Below, one piece after another: positions 1 to 9,556 of a stretch of 64,000 nt of DNA. A program made the translations under genes and the position numbers. The first letter of the stretch is position 1. The number at the start of each line of letters is the position of its first letter. Source of the DNA: Cesiribacteraceae bacterium YIM B00369. GTDB lineage: Bacteria > Bacteroidota > Bacteroidia > Cytophagales > Cyclobacteriaceae. The stretch spans positions 79,681-143,680 of the forward strand of contig JAFMYY010000016.1 of NCBI GenBank assembly GCA_017948555.1, in the 5' to 3' direction. The notes under the pieces are model-generated. The model was not told the origin of the DNA, searched no databases, and saw only the letters and a list, made by a program, of their open reading frames with translations.

Positions 1-1140
1 TCAAAATCACCGGCCACTATATGTGTGCATAGTGGTACTCAGCCGGATAAAGACATATCAGGCGTAAATACCCCCATCCACACCTCCTCTGCCTTTGGCT
101 ACCGGGGAGCAATGGGAAACCAGTATCCCCGTTATTTTAATACCCCCAACCAAAAGGTAGTGGTGCAGAAATTGTGCGCACTGGAAGGAGCTGAAGACGG
201 GCTTCTGCTCAGCTCCGGAATGGCTGCAATTACAGCCATTATCTTTGGTCTTTTAAAACAGGGCGATCACCTGGTACTTTCAAAAGAAATCTACGGAGGT
301 ACTTACCACTTCATAACCACTGAGCTCCCCCGTTTCGGCATCAGCTATACCTTTACCGACACTACTGCTGCCGAAAGCTTTGCCGCAGCCATAAAGGAAA
401 ACACCAGAATGGTATATCTGGAAACGCCCTCCAACCCGCTTTTAAAACTCACCGACATTGAGAAGGTAAGCAAACTGGCACGGGAAAAAGGAATCATTTC
501 TGCCATTGATAATACCTTTGCATCGCCCATTAACCAAAAACCCCTGGATTTTGGTATAGACCTGGTCATGCACAGTGGCACAAAATACCTGGGAGGCCAT
601 TCCGACCTTATTTTTGGGGCCGTAGCTGGCAGCAGGGAGCTGGTGGACCGCATACGCCCGCATGCCATAAATATGGGGGGCAATCTCAATGCCGAAACCT
701 GCGCTCTTATCGAGAGAAGCATGAAAACCCTATCCCTCAGGGTAGAGCGGCAAACACAAAACGCGCAAAAAATAGCTGAGTATCTTGAGAAAGCACCCGG
801 CATTGGCAAAGTGTACTATCCGGGCTTAAAAAGCCACCCGCAGCATGAACTTGCCCAAAAGCAAATGCTTGGCTTTGGCGCCATGCTTTCTTTTGAACTG
901 GAAGGAGATGCTGATACCACTGAGCGCTTCCTGGACCGCCTCCGGCTGATCTTCCCTGCCCTGAGCCTTGGCGGGGTAGAAACCCTTATAAGTGCTTCTG
1001 CTAAAACATCGCATGTTAAAATGTCGGCTGAGGAAAGGGCTGCTGCCGGCATTTCCGATACCTTACTGCGCCTTTCCGTTGGCATTGAAGAGGCAGATGA
1101 TATAATTGCCGATATACGGCAGGCAATGGAACTTAAGTAA
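1..1140 (+). CDS. PLP-dependent transsulfuration enzyme (cystathionine gamma-synthase/lyase or methionine gamma-lyase family), 5' end outside window
   Basis: The reading frame is open from base 1, so the true start lies before the window; the GTG at 25 is internal. The protein is a fold-type I PLP enzyme of the Cys/Met metabolism family, which makes or breaks C-S bonds in cystathionine, homocysteine or methionine. Visible landmarks are the Asp of DNTFASP that contacts the PLP pyridine nitrogen, the PLP-binding lysine in HSGTKYLGGHSD (Lys codon 583-585), and the conserved ALSLGGVETLI segment near the C-terminus. About 379 residues are visible, close to the family's usual length of 380-400. Family members differ in substrate and the sequence alone does not separate lyase from synthase. 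No terminator is clear after the stop. Confidence 0.9.
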   Translation, partial: SKSPATICVHSGTQPDKDISGVNTPIHTSSAFGYRGAMGNQYPRYFNTPNQKVVVQKLCALEGAEDGLLLSSGMAAITAIIFGLLKQGDHLVLSKEIYGGTYHFITTELPRFGISYTFTDTTAAESFAAAIKENTRMVYLETPSNPLLKLTDIEKVSKLAREKGIISAIDNTFASPINQKPLDFGIDLVMHSGTKYLGGHSDLIFGAVAGSRELVDRIRPHAINMGGNLNAETCALIERSMKTLSLRVERQTQNAQKIAEYLEKAPGIGKVYYPGLKSHPQHELAQKQMLGFGAMLSFELEGDADTTERFLDRLRLIFPALSLGGVETLISASAKTSHVKMSAEERAAAGISDTLLRLSVGIEEADDIIADIRQAMELK

Positions 1141-1406
1141 AGAGCTTACTCTTATAGGCAGTATTACAATATAATTAAATTTCCTTAATGGCAGAGGGGC
1201 CCTGCCTTCCCTTCTGCCACCCCACCACCACTTCTTATCCAAAGAAAACAAACTCCCGGAGAAAAAAAAATGGCCGTAAGTATAACAAAGTGCAATATAA
1301 ACCAATTTTAATATCAGCTAAGGTTGATTTAAAATATGAAAAGTCCTATTTTGATCTCCCGAATTTCCATGCTTGCTAATAATACATTATAAATATTACC
1401 CCCTTT
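1141..1406. other. intergenic region before the desaturase
   Basis: This 266-bp AT-rich stretch lies between two genes on the same strand. A TATTTTG close to the Bacteroidota -7 box (TAnnTTTG) occurs about 60 bp before the desaturase start, but the spacing inside the motif is one base short. No other structure stands out. Confidence 0.4.
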
Positions 1407-2519
1407 ATGAATTACAAAGGAAAAATTAAATTTGTTAATAAGGACAAATCAGAATTTTTTGCCACCCTCCGCAAAAGAGTGGATGGCTACTTTAAAGAAA
1501 ATAACATCCCGAAATATGCCGACAACACAATGGTAACCAAATCTGTTGTGCTGATAATAGCTTATATCACTCCATTTATTCTCCTCCTCCTCTTCCAGCC
1601 AACATTCTGGCTAAGCATGCTACTCTGGTTTGTAATGGGGCTAAGCATTGCAGGTATAGGAATGAGCATTATGCACGATGCTATCCATGGTGCTTTTTCA
1701 GCAAAAAAATCGGTGAATACCTATATGAGCTACACCCTGAACCTTTTAGGAGGTTCCATTTTTAACTGGCGGCTGCAGCACAATGTTCTCCACCATACCT
1801 ATACTAATGTGGTGGACATGGACGAAGATATTCAGGACAAACTGGTACTCCGTTTTAATCCGCACGGCCAGGTTAAATGGTTCCACCAGTTACAATGGGT
1901 GTATGCCTTCTTTTTCTATGGTATTCTTACTCTTTACTGGGTTTTATTAAAAGATTTTGTTCAGTTTGCCAAGTTTACCAAAACCGGAGTGAACACCAAT
2001 TCCACCTCAGAGAATGTAATTATTTTTACTAAAATAGTCCTTCTTAAGGTTATCTATTTCTTTGTGCTGTTTGGCGTGCCTGTTATGTTCCTGAACATTC
2101 CTTTTTCAGAGGTGCTTGCCGGCTTTTTGCTTATGCACTTTGTTGCAGGCATTATCCTGACTGTAGTATTTCAGCTTGCCCATACTGTTGAGGGCACAAG
2201 CCATCCAAGGCCAAACGCGAGCGGTAATATTGAGAATGACTGGGCAATTCATCAAATCAACACAACGGTTAATTTCAGCAGGAAGAGTAAGTGGATTTCC
2301 TGGTATGTAGGCGGGCTGAACTTCCAGGTCGAACACCACCTGTTTCCGCAAATATGCCATGTTCATTACCCTGATATTGCCCCTATTGTAAAGCAAACTG
2401 CCGAAGAGTTCGGAATTACTTATATGGAAAATGAAACCTTTGGCCAGGCAGTGAAGTCGCATATTGCCACCCTCCAGCGCTTTGGTAAGCTTCCTGATAT
2501 AAATGAGGCGATTGTTTAA
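1407..2519 (+). CDS. membrane fatty acid desaturase (acyl-lipid / linoleoyl-CoA desaturase-like)
   Basis: This integral membrane di-iron desaturase inserts a double bond into fatty acyl chains, with a role in membrane fluidity. All three histidine boxes are present: HDAIH at residues 90-94, HNVLHH at 125-130, and QVEHH ending at His310-His311. The QVEHH form of the third box is typical of front-end (delta-5/delta-6 type) desaturases and their bacterial relatives. Hydrophobic pairs flank the boxes at about 48-85 and 200-255. The length of 370 residues is normal. The gene stands alone, with a terminator just downstream. Which double bond it makes cannot be read from the sequence. Expression could be cold-dependent, but no site shows it. 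Confidence 0.9.
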   Translation: MNYKGKIKFVNKDKSEFFATLRKRVDGYFKENNIPKYADNTMVTKSVVLIIAYITPFILLLLFQPTFWLSMLLWFVMGLSIAGIGMSIMHDAIHGAFSAKKSVNTYMSYTLNLLGGSIFNWRLQHNVLHHTYTNVVDMDEDIQDKLVLRFNPHGQVKWFHQLQWVYAFFFYGILTLYWVLLKDFVQFAKFTKTGVNTNSTSENVIIFTKIVLLKVIYFFVLFGVPVMFLNIPFSEVLAGFLLMHFVAGIILTVVFQLAHTVEGTSHPRPNASGNIENDWAIHQINTTVNFSRKSKWISWYVGGLNFQVEHHLFPQICHVHYPDIAPIVKQTAEEFGITYMENETFGQAVKSHIATLQRFGKLPDINEAIV

Positions 2520-2548
2520 CAACCACCAGCTAAATATTGACAGCAAGA

Positions 2549-2576
2549 GAGCAGGCCTGAAGGCCCGCTCTTTTTT
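2549..2576 (+). terminator. rho-independent terminator of the desaturase gene
   Basis: A 9-bp stem (GAGCAGGCC / GGCCCGCTC, one mismatch) with a 4-nt loop is followed by six T, starting 30 bp after the stop codon. Confidence 0.85.
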
Positions 2577-2695
2577 ATGCCCTTTCCGGCCTTGTAAAAT
2601 TAATTAACACAATAAACAGAAGGAGTAGCTTAGCTGTATGAATTAAATTCTAAAGCTATTTTTAACCATGGAAACCTTTTGTGGTTAATTACTGT

Positions 2696-3697
2696 ATGAA
2701 AAAATATTTTTTAATTCCAGTCATCTTCTTTTGCACACTCACTGCGGGATATGCTCAGGATAAAGAGCCCCGTACCCTGGGTATTAATCTGGAGAATTAC
2801 GAATACCCCTTTCCGGTAAAATATATTAACCTGGATATACAGGAGAAGCCGTACCAGATGGCCTATATGGATGTGCAGCCGGAAAAGCCCAACGGCAAAA
2901 GCGTTATGCTGCTGCACGGCAAGAATTTTAACGGAGCCTATTGGGGCGAAACCGCAAGGGCGCTGGCAAAAGAGGGCTTTCGGGTAATTATTCCCGACCA
3001 GATAGGTTTTGGCAAATCTTCCAAGCCGGAGCATTTCCACTACACATTTCAGCAGCTGGCACAAAACACCAAAGCCCTGCTCGATACTTTAGGCGTGGAA
3101 AAAACCTCAATCCTGGGCCACTCGATGGGCGGCATGCTCGCCACCCGCTTTGTACTGATGTACCCGCAGAGAACTGATAAATTTATTCTCGAAAATCCGA
3201 TAGGACTGGAGGACTGGAAATTAAAGGTGCCTTATAAGCCGGTGGAATGGTGGTACCGGAATGAGTTGAGCAAGGATTACGAAGGAATTAAAAATTACCA
3301 GCTACAAAGTTATTACGACGGACAGTGGAAGCCGGAATATGACGAATGGGTAAACATACTTGCCGGCTGGACAAAGAACATTGATTACCCTCGTATTGCA
3401 TGGAATGCCGCCCTCACCTACGATATGATCTTTACACAGCCTGTGGTATATGAGTTTGAACAGGTAAAAGCACCTACCCTCCTTATTATCGGACAGCGCG
3501 ACCGGACTGCTTTGGGTAAAAATCTTGTTTCGGAGGAGGTAAAAAAAACCATGGGCAATTATCCGCAGCTGGGCAAAGAAACCGCCCGTAAAATCAAAAA
3601 TGCTCAGCTGGTTGAACTGGATAATGTCGGCCACCTGCCCCATATAGAAGCTTTCGACAGGTTTATCGGGCCTTTGTTGTCTTTTTTGAAGAAGTAA
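2696..3697 (+). CDS. secreted alpha/beta hydrolase
   Basis: The protein is an alpha/beta-hydrolase-fold enzyme exported by an N-terminal signal peptide (hydrophobic residues 4-16, cleavage probably after GYAQ). The ATG at 2696 is preferred over the GTG at 2681, because starting there gives a clean Lys-rich n-region. Visible catalytic landmarks are the oxyanion HG in LLHG (72-75), the nucleophile elbow GHSMGG with Ser143, Asp268 in GQRDRT, and His312 in VGHLPHIE. The family covers esterases, lipases, dehalogenases and C-C hydrolases, and the substrate cannot be told. The gene is monocistronic between two terminator-like hairpins and converges on the next gene. Confidence 0.85.
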   Translation: MKKYFLIPVIFFCTLTAGYAQDKEPRTLGINLENYEYPFPVKYINLDIQEKPYQMAYMDVQPEKPNGKSVMLLHGKNFNGAYWGETARALAKEGFRVIIPDQIGFGKSSKPEHFHYTFQQLAQNTKALLDTLGVEKTSILGHSMGGMLATRFVLMYPQRTDKFILENPIGLEDWKLKVPYKPVEWWYRNELSKDYEGIKNYQLQSYYDGQWKPEYDEWVNILAGWTKNIDYPRIAWNAALTYDMIFTQPVVYEFEQVKAPTLLIIGQRDRTALGKNLVSEEVKKTMGNYPQLGKETARKIKNAQLVELDNVGHLPHIEAFDRFIGPLLSFLKK

Positions 3698-3714
3698 ATA
3701 AGGTTGGAGGAGGA

Positions 3715-3738
3715 GGCGTAGCCTGTGAGGGCTACGCC
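3715..3738. terminator. hairpin between convergent genes
   Basis: GGCGTAGCC and GGCTACGCC form a perfect 9-bp stem around a 6-nt loop. It lies 18 bp after the hydrolase stop and 24 bp from the end of the convergent ThDP-enzyme gene. No T-run follows on either strand, so termination is inferred from position. GAGGAGGAG before it and CTCCTCCTC after it could form an outer stem. Confidence 0.5.
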
Positions 3739-3761
3739 CCTGTATTTGCCCCCCCCGGGGC

Positions 3762-5546
3762 CTACTCCTCCTCACCGGCTTTTTTTACGGCTTTACCTAA
3801 ATCGCCTTTGAGGTTTCTTGCTGCAGCACGGTCTCCTTTGTTAATTGCCTGCGCAATTTTTCCTGCAAACTTCTCTGCCACCTGCGGGGTAAAAGGAATT
3901 ATTTCCGGATCTGTAACCGCGTCAATAACCACTGGCCGGTCAGCCTTTAAAGCCTGGTCCAAAGCAGCTTCAAGTCCATCGGGGCTATCCAGCCTTATCC
4001 CAATAAGGCCAATTACCTCAGCGTATTGCGCATAATTAAATTCGGGCAGCACCTGCGATACATCAAATTTTGGTTCCCCCTCCATCATCCGCTGTTCCCA
4101 GGTTACAAAGTTGAGGTCGCTGTTGTTCACCACCACCACAACCAGCTGAGGATTCCCCCACTGCTGCCAGTATTTTTTTATCGTCAGCAGCTCATCATTG
4201 CCACTCATCTGCATGGCTCCATCGCCCACAAAAGCAAAGGCAGCCCGCTCAGGGAACGCAAATTTAGCCGCAATGGCATACGGTACTGCGCAGCCCATGG
4301 TAGCCAGGTAGCCGGAAACAGAAAATTTCATTCCTTCCCTTATCTGAATATGCTGGGCGGTCCAGCTGGAGGTGGAACCGGAGTCGCAGCTCAGAATGCT
4401 GTTGTCGGGCAGGCGGGGCGAAAGCTGCTCAAATACAAGCCTGGGGTTAAGTGGATTTGCCTGCTGATCAGCCAGCTCCCTCAGGTACTTTTTCCACTCC
4501 AGCATATTCTGCTCAATCTGCTCCTGCCATGAGCGGTCTTCCTTACGCTGCAGCAATGGCAGCAGCTCCCTGATAGTTTCAGCGCTGTCGCCGGTAAGGC
4601 CCACTTCCATCGGGTAACGGAGGCTTATCCTGCGGCCGTCCACATCTATTTGTACAGAGCGGACTGTTCCATCCTCCGGAAGAAACTCAGCATAAGGAAA
4701 GCCGGTACCGATCATGAGCAGGGTGTCGCATTCCTCCATCATCCGGTGAGTTGCATTGGTGCCAAAAAAGCCAATGGAACCTGTTACATAAGAAAGGTCG
4801 TCGGGCAGGGCATCTTTTCCCAGGAAAGCTTTGGCTACACCTGCACCCAGCACACCGGCAAGCTGCTTTACTTCCTCCGCAGCGCCCTTAGCGCCGGCAC
4901 CTATCAGTATAGCCACTTTTTTGCCTGCATTCAGCACCTCTGCTGCTTTTTCCAGGTCTTCCTGCTTTGGCAGAATGCGCGGCACCGCATAGCCCACTCC
5001 TGAATGGATGGTCTGGTGCTTTTCCTGCGGCTCTTCATACTCAAGCTCCTGCACATCGTTAGGGATTATCACACAGGTAACCGTATTTTGTGCTTTTGCA
5101 ATCCGGAAGGCCCTGTCGACCAGGTGGCGCACCTGACTGGCCTCTGTAGCCATTTGCACATATTCGCCGGCAACATCTTTATAGAGCGACATCAGGTCCA
5201 CCTCCTGCTGCGCATGCCCGCCCAGGGCAGTACGTGCTTTTTGCCCCACAATTGCCACCACTGCCTGATGATCCATTTTTGCATCGTACAGTCCGTTAAG
5301 GAGGTGAATAGCCCCGGGGCCGGAAGTAGCGGTGCAAACACCAACCTCACCTGTAAATTTGGCATGCGCACAGGCCATCAGCGAAGCTGTTTCCTCATGC
5401 CGCACCTGCACAAATTCTACTGCACCTTCGGCCCTTCTTAAAGCCCCCATAAGGCCGTTTATTCCATCGCCCGGGTAGCCGTAAATACGGTTTACGCCCC
5501 AGTCTTTCAACCTCTTTATTATATAATCACTTACCTTCTTTTCCAT
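3762..5546 (-). CDS. thiamine-diphosphate enzyme of the pyruvate oxidase / acetolactate synthase family (PoxB-like)
   Basis: The 594-residue protein has the three-domain layout of pyruvate oxidases. An N-terminal PYR domain carries the ThDP-activating Glu51 in RHEETA. A central domain follows. The C-terminal PP domain holds the Mg-ThDP motif, GDG around Asp442 ending at NN 474-475. The closest named relatives by motif are pyruvate:quinone oxidoreductase (PoxB) and other thiamine pyrophosphate-requiring proteins that oxidatively decarboxylate pyruvate to acetate. An acetolactate synthase role is less likely because no small regulatory subunit or branched-chain genes are near. The gene is divergent from the DUF5686 gene across 204 bp that contain a perfect inverted repeat. 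Confidence 0.85.
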   Translation of the reverse strand: MEKKVSDYIIKRLKDWGVNRIYGYPGDGINGLMGALRRAEGAVEFVQVRHEETASLMACAHAKFTGEVGVCTATSGPGAIHLLNGLYDAKMDHQAVVAIVGQKARTALGGHAQQEVDLMSLYKDVAGEYVQMATEASQVRHLVDRAFRIAKAQNTVTCVIIPNDVQELEYEEPQEKHQTIHSGVGYAVPRILPKQEDLEKAAEVLNAGKKVAILIGAGAKGAAEEVKQLAGVLGAGVAKAFLGKDALPDDLSYVTGSIGFFGTNATHRMMEECDTLLMIGTGFPYAEFLPEDGTVRSVQIDVDGRRISLRYPMEVGLTGDSAETIRELLPLLQRKEDRSWQEQIEQNMLEWKKYLRELADQQANPLNPRLVFEQLSPRLPDNSILSCDSGSTSSWTAQHIQIREGMKFSVSGYLATMGCAVPYAIAAKFAFPERAAFAFVGDGAMQMSGNDELLTIKKYWQQWGNPQLVVVVVNNSDLNFVTWEQRMMEGEPKFDVSQVLPEFNYAQYAEVIGLIGIRLDSPDGLEAALDQALKADRPVVIDAVTDPEIIPFTPQVAEKFAGKIAQAINKGDRAAARNLKGDLGKAVKKAGEEE

Positions 5547-5655
5547 AATTTTTAATATTAAAAAATGCTGATTACTAACTCTTTACGACTCCCGCAATAA
5601 ACTGAGTCCGTCAGAAAGAGTAACACAGGCAGTTATGGAATGTTAAAGAAGGACA

Positions 5656-5694
5656 GGGTATTTTGTAAATACATTTTTTTATCACAAAATACCC
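5656..5694. promoter_or_regulatory. 11-bp perfect inverted repeat in a divergent promoter region
   Basis: GGGTATTTTGT (5656-5666) and ACAAAATACCC (5684-5694) are exact reverse complements separated by 17 bp. The centre is 129 bp from the PoxB-like start and 76 bp from the DUF5686 start. Each arm includes TATTTTG, close to the Bacteroidota -7 box. An operator or paired divergent promoter is inferred. Confidence 0.5.
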
Positions 5695-5750
5695 CTTTAA
5701 GCGTTATCTGCTAAGCTGATATTTTAATACCAGCCAATTAACTGTTATCT

Positions 5751-8387
5751 ATGTGGCCCTCTTTTAGAAAAACTATTTACCTCAGCATACTCATTCCGTT
5801 ATTTACCCTGCTTTGTTTTACCGCCTCAGCCCAGGGAATTCGCGGAACTATCAGGAACAGCAACGGAGAGCCACTTCCTTATTCTTCCATTTATGTGGAG
5901 AACAGGAACGATGGAGCATCCGCCAACGCCAGCGGCGAGTATGAAATCAAACTCCCTCCCGGCAAACACAGCATTCTGGTTCAATATATAGGCTATGAGC
6001 CTCAGCAGCTGGAGGTGGAAATTGGAAGGGAGTGGGTAAAAAAAGACTTCAGGCTACAGGAACAGGCTTATCTTTTACAGGAGGTGGAGGTAAAAGGCAA
6101 AGCCGAAGATCCTGCCTACACCATCATGCGCAAAACCATTGCCAAGCGCAAATTCCACCGCTTTATTTACGACAGCTATGAGGCGAAGGTATACATGAAG
6201 GGGACAGGTAAGCTTACCAAAGCGCCTTTTTTCCTGAAAAATAAACTGAAAGAAGAAGGCGTAAAGGTAAATGAAACCTATACCACGGAATCGGTAAGTG
6301 AAATCAGCTTTGAACACCCCGGCAAGTTCGAAGAGAAAGTGATCTCCATCCGCTCATCCGGCAATAATGATGGCTTCCCCTCCCCTACTATTTTTATTCA
6401 CCAGGGATTTTATACAGATAAGGTGGCCGATGTAATATCCCCGCTCGCCCGTACGGCTTTCTCTTATTATAAATTCCGCTACGAGGGCAGTTTCCACGAA
6501 GGAGGATTAGAGATTAATAAAATAAAAGTTACGCCCCGCTCCAGGGGAGAGCAGGTGTTTGAAGGTTATATATACATCATCGAAAACCAGTGGGCCATCC
6601 ATAGCCTGGACCTGAGCACCAGCATCAGGGGATTTAAAGTTGATGTACAGCAGAATTATGCAGAGGTAGCTCCAAAAGTATGGATGCCCGTAACCCACCA
6701 GTACCTGGTAAGCGGCAGCATGATGGGCTTTGCCGGAAATTACAAATACCTTGCCTCCGCCAGCTATTTTAACATTGTGCTCAATAAAGACCTCAGCGTC
6801 CAAACCGAAATAATCGATGAAAAAGTTGAGGAGGTTCCGGAGGACCTTAAAACCGATAAGCCAAAGGGAAAAGATGAGGTGGCAGAAACACTGGCGAAGG
6901 AAGATAAAATGACGCGTAAGCAGTTCCGCAAGGCAATGGAAGAGTATGAGAAGGAGGCGCTGAAAGAGAAAAAGGATCCTGAAGTAATCATGGAAAGAGG
7001 CTATGTAATCGACAGCCTGGCCCGGAAACGCGATTCCTCATACTGGGATACTATTCGCCCTGTTCCGCTTACACAAACAGAAAAGCAGGGCTACCAGCGC
7101 GACGATTCCATTGCACAGGTACAGGCAGCCCGCTTATCGGGTAAAGATTCCGCCAATCTTATCCCCCGTAAAAAATTTAAACCCACCGACCTGATCAGTG
7201 GTGGCAATTATGATCTTTCCCCGCGAACAAACATCCGCCTTTTCCCCACCTTTACGCTTATTCATTATAATACCGTGGAAGGCCTGGCATTTAATATGAA
7301 AGCCCGGTTCCGCCACGAATACGACAGCCTCCGCAAGCGTTTTGAGTTTACCCCTACTCTCCGCTATGGGCTGGCAAGTGAGGATTTTTACGCTAAAGGA
7401 GAATTATCGCAGCGGATTAAAAAAGGGGAGCACACGCATACCTTTTCCCTTGATGGCGGTAAATTTATTGCGCAGTTTAATGAAGATGAACCTATTCATC
7501 CGCACATTAACAGCCTGAGCACCCTCCTGTTCAGGAAAAATTACATGAAGATTTATGAGAAGACTTATGCCAGGGGGGAATACTCCTTTAATGCTGCCTC
7601 CCAATGGAGCATCAGCACAAGCCTGGAGTGGGCACGAAGAAATGAGCTGTTTAACAGGGAGGAATACAGCTTTTTCTATTCCGATACCCGCACATTCAGC
7701 TCCAACCGCCCTTATAATGCGGAGCTTGCCCATACAGGCTTCACCGGACACGATGCGCTTTTGCTGGAGGCGGAACTCAGCTACAGGCCCGGATTAAAAT
7801 ACAGGATTTATAACGGCCGCAAAATTCCTTTACGCCACCGCTCCCCTGAATTGCTCCTCCGCTATAAAAAAGGTATTCCGGATGTGTTGGGCAGCACTGT
7901 TGACTTTGACCAGCTGGAGCTGGGCCTTAACCACCGCCTGTCTATAGGGGTGCGGGGCAAACTGGAGTTTGAGCTGCTGGGAGGCACTTTCCTCAACAGC
8001 AGGAGCATGTACTTTATGGACTACCAGCATTTCGATGGCAACAGAACTATTTTAAGCCCCATCAGGCCAGCCGGAGCTTTCCGCCTGCTGGACTACTACC
8101 AGTATAGTACGAGCAACAATTATTTCTCAGCGCATACCCATTATCAATTCCGTAAGTTCCTTCTTACACAAATACCTGAAGTTAGCTTTACAGGCCTTCG
8201 TGAAAACATTTTCTTTAATTACCTTAAAACAGACCGCTCTCCCCATTACTGGGAAGTTGGCTACTCCATCGACCAGATCATGCGGATCTTCCGTGTAGAG
8301 GTAGCCGCATCGTTCAATGATTTAGATTACCGGGAATTAGGACTAAGAATAGGAGTAGCCTCTTTTTTAAGGTTTGGCGGGGATTAG
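5751..8387 (+). CDS. DUF5686 outer-membrane protein with carboxypeptidase-like regulatory domain
   Basis: An 878-residue Bacteroidota protein. It begins with a signal peptide (hydrophobic 9-26, ending in ASAQ), followed by a carboxypeptidase D regulatory-like beta-sandwich (about 29-105, GIRGTIRNSNGEPLPYSSIY). The rest matches the DUF5686 family as I know it, including the DSYEAKVYMKG region after residue 140, a charged Lys/Glu-rich linker near 360-420, and a C-terminal half of alternating strands that ends in a hydrophobic/aromatic strand, as in outer-membrane barrels. The function is unknown. It has no TonB box or plug. It is read divergently from the PoxB-like gene. Confidence 0.8.
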   Translation: MWPSFRKTIYLSILIPLFTLLCFTASAQGIRGTIRNSNGEPLPYSSIYVENRNDGASANASGEYEIKLPPGKHSILVQYIGYEPQQLEVEIGREWVKKDFRLQEQAYLLQEVEVKGKAEDPAYTIMRKTIAKRKFHRFIYDSYEAKVYMKGTGKLTKAPFFLKNKLKEEGVKVNETYTTESVSEISFEHPGKFEEKVISIRSSGNNDGFPSPTIFIHQGFYTDKVADVISPLARTAFSYYKFRYEGSFHEGGLEINKIKVTPRSRGEQVFEGYIYIIENQWAIHSLDLSTSIRGFKVDVQQNYAEVAPKVWMPVTHQYLVSGSMMGFAGNYKYLASASYFNIVLNKDLSVQTEIIDEKVEEVPEDLKTDKPKGKDEVAETLAKEDKMTRKQFRKAMEEYEKEALKEKKDPEVIMERGYVIDSLARKRDSSYWDTIRPVPLTQTEKQGYQRDDSIAQVQAARLSGKDSANLIPRKKFKPTDLISGGNYDLSPRTNIRLFPTFTLIHYNTVEGLAFNMKARFRHEYDSLRKRFEFTPTLRYGLASEDFYAKGELSQRIKKGEHTHTFSLDGGKFIAQFNEDEPIHPHINSLSTLLFRKNYMKIYEKTYARGEYSFNAASQWSISTSLEWARRNELFNREEYSFFYSDTRTFSSNRPYNAELAHTGFTGHDALLLEAELSYRPGLKYRIYNGRKIPLRHRSPELLLRYKKGIPDVLGSTVDFDQLELGLNHRLSIGVRGKLEFELLGGTFLNSRSMYFMDYQHFDGNRTILSPIRPAGAFRLLDYYQYSTSNNYFSAHTHYQFRKFLLTQIPEVSFTGLRENIFFNYLKTDRSPHYWEVGYSIDQIMRIFRVEVAASFNDLDYRELGLRIGVASFLRFGGD

Positions 8388-8718
8388 CCACTGAAGATTG
8401 TCCGGAGCAGGATTCGCCGGATTGAAGGAAGAGGGTATTATTAAATGATTTGCAAAATTTAACATTAAAAACATATTTTTTGTAACAAATCATAAATAAA
8501 AAATTAATATATTAACTCCCTGACAAATCCCACTCCTGATCAAAGCTTAATTCAATGAAAATGGCATTCTTTTTCTTTCCTTTCCCCTGCTTCCAGGATG
8601 GCCAGAGCCCAGGTACCGGGAAGGTCTATTCCCTTACATCAGCGCGGCTGGCGCAAATGTTCCCATTCAGCTTCAGCCCCGGGATAGGGGATTTATCTCC
8701 TCTTTAAAAATCAATATA
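8388..8718. other. intergenic region before the small lipoprotein gene
   Basis: This 331-bp region has an AT-rich first half with an interrupted hairpin (ATGATTTG 8445-8452 pairing with CAAATCAT 8486-8493). The second half is richer in GC and contains an open 50-codon frame (8555-8707) that does not look like a protein. No consensus promoter is clear. Confidence 0.4.
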
Positions 8719-9243
8719 ATGAAAACACTACTGACTGCTCTTTTCCTTCTGTGCACTTTATTCGCCTGCAAAAAGGAGGACCCCAGCCCTGATTCCTTAC
8801 CTCCAATCACGCAGGAAGGCAAAAACACCTTTGGCTGTTATATCAATGGAGAAGTGTGGGTGCCATATACGTATGGAATTTTAGCCAGGAAAATCACACC
8901 AGTGTTTGGTAATAGTACCAGGATTGAAGTACAACGCTATGAAGATCCGGATGCCACAGACAAACAGCAAATAATACTTTCCTTCGTTATTGATAAGGTA
9001 AATCCTATAAGAACCTATAGTTTAGGCTTATCAGAAAAAGATGCATTTGCAATGTATTTTGACAGACAATCCTGTAGATACTTAAGCGATCCGGAAGACG
9101 TCATGGAAGGCTCCATTACCATCACTAAATATGATCTGACGGAAGAGAAAGTAATAGCCGGCACCTTTGAATTTACATTAGGAAAAGAAGATTGCGAAAC
9201 CCTGCACTTCACTGAGGGACGCTTCGATATAAAGGTTCCGTAA
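8719..9243 (+). CDS. small lipoprotein, DUF6252-like
   Basis: The 174-residue protein starts with a lipoprotein signal, a hydrophobic stretch from residue 4 and the lipobox LFAC with the modified Cys at 17. The mature part begins with KKEDPSPDS, an acidic stretch that would suit surface export in Bacteroidota. The NTFGCYINGEVWVPY segment resembles DUF6252 lipoproteins, a Bacteroidota family of unknown function. No catalytic motif is visible. The gene stands alone and converges on gcvP. Confidence 0.65.
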   Translation: MKTLLTALFLLCTLFACKKEDPSPDSLPPITQEGKNTFGCYINGEVWVPYTYGILARKITPVFGNSTRIEVQRYEDPDATDKQQIILSFVIDKVNPIRTYSLGLSEKDAFAMYFDRQSCRYLSDPEDVMEGSITITKYDLTEEKVIAGTFEFTLGKEDCETLHFTEGRFDIKVP

Positions 9244-9473
9244 GTGAGCCCCGGGATATTCTAATAACCAACAAAAAATCTTCTAACTAAACGCTACCCT
9301 GCATCTCATACAGAAAATTTACTGTAAAAAAACTATGTCAGCAATATGCCACAAGGATATTGAGCACTGCATATTATCACTAACGATGCCATTGAATAAG
9401 AAAATATTTTTGATTCAGCGGGAATAACATTATAATTGACAAAGTTCTTTCATTTACGTTTCATTGGTATTAC

Positions 9474-9502
9474 ACCTGACAGATCCTGAAAACCTGTCAG
9501 GT
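9474..9502. repeat. ACCTGWCAGGT repeat element, copy 1
   Basis: ACCTGACAG (9474-9482) and CTGTCAGGT (9494-9502) form a perfect 9-bp inverted repeat with an 11-nt loop. The right half contains the full odd palindrome ACCTGTCAGGT. The same core occurs twice at 38376-38445, so this is an interspersed element and not a chance hairpin. It lies between convergent genes. Confidence 0.7.
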
Positions 9503-9521
9503 ATCAATTACAACACACAAA

Positions 9522-9556
9522 AAAAGCGGAGCCGCACATGCTGCAACTCCGCTTTT
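9522..9556 (-). terminator. terminator of gcvP
   Basis: AAAAGCGGAG and CTCCGCTTTT make a perfect 10-bp stem with a 15-nt loop. Read on the minus strand it ends in a run of seven T, 46 bp after the gcvP stop. It could also stop transcription from the lipoprotein gene. Confidence 0.85.

Noticed and set aside
1340..1360. TATTTTG motifs as promoters (also near 5660 and 30391)
   Set aside because: The -7 consensus needs two bases between TA and TTTG; these sites have one, and no -33 box fits.
4026..4532. Long open frame opposite the PoxB-like gene
   Set aside because: It is antisense to a well-conserved enzyme and its translation has no domain features.
8555..8707. Open frame of 50 codons before the small lipoprotein gene
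   Set aside because: The translation is Phe/Pro/Ser-rich without a credible signal or fold, and no start context supports it.
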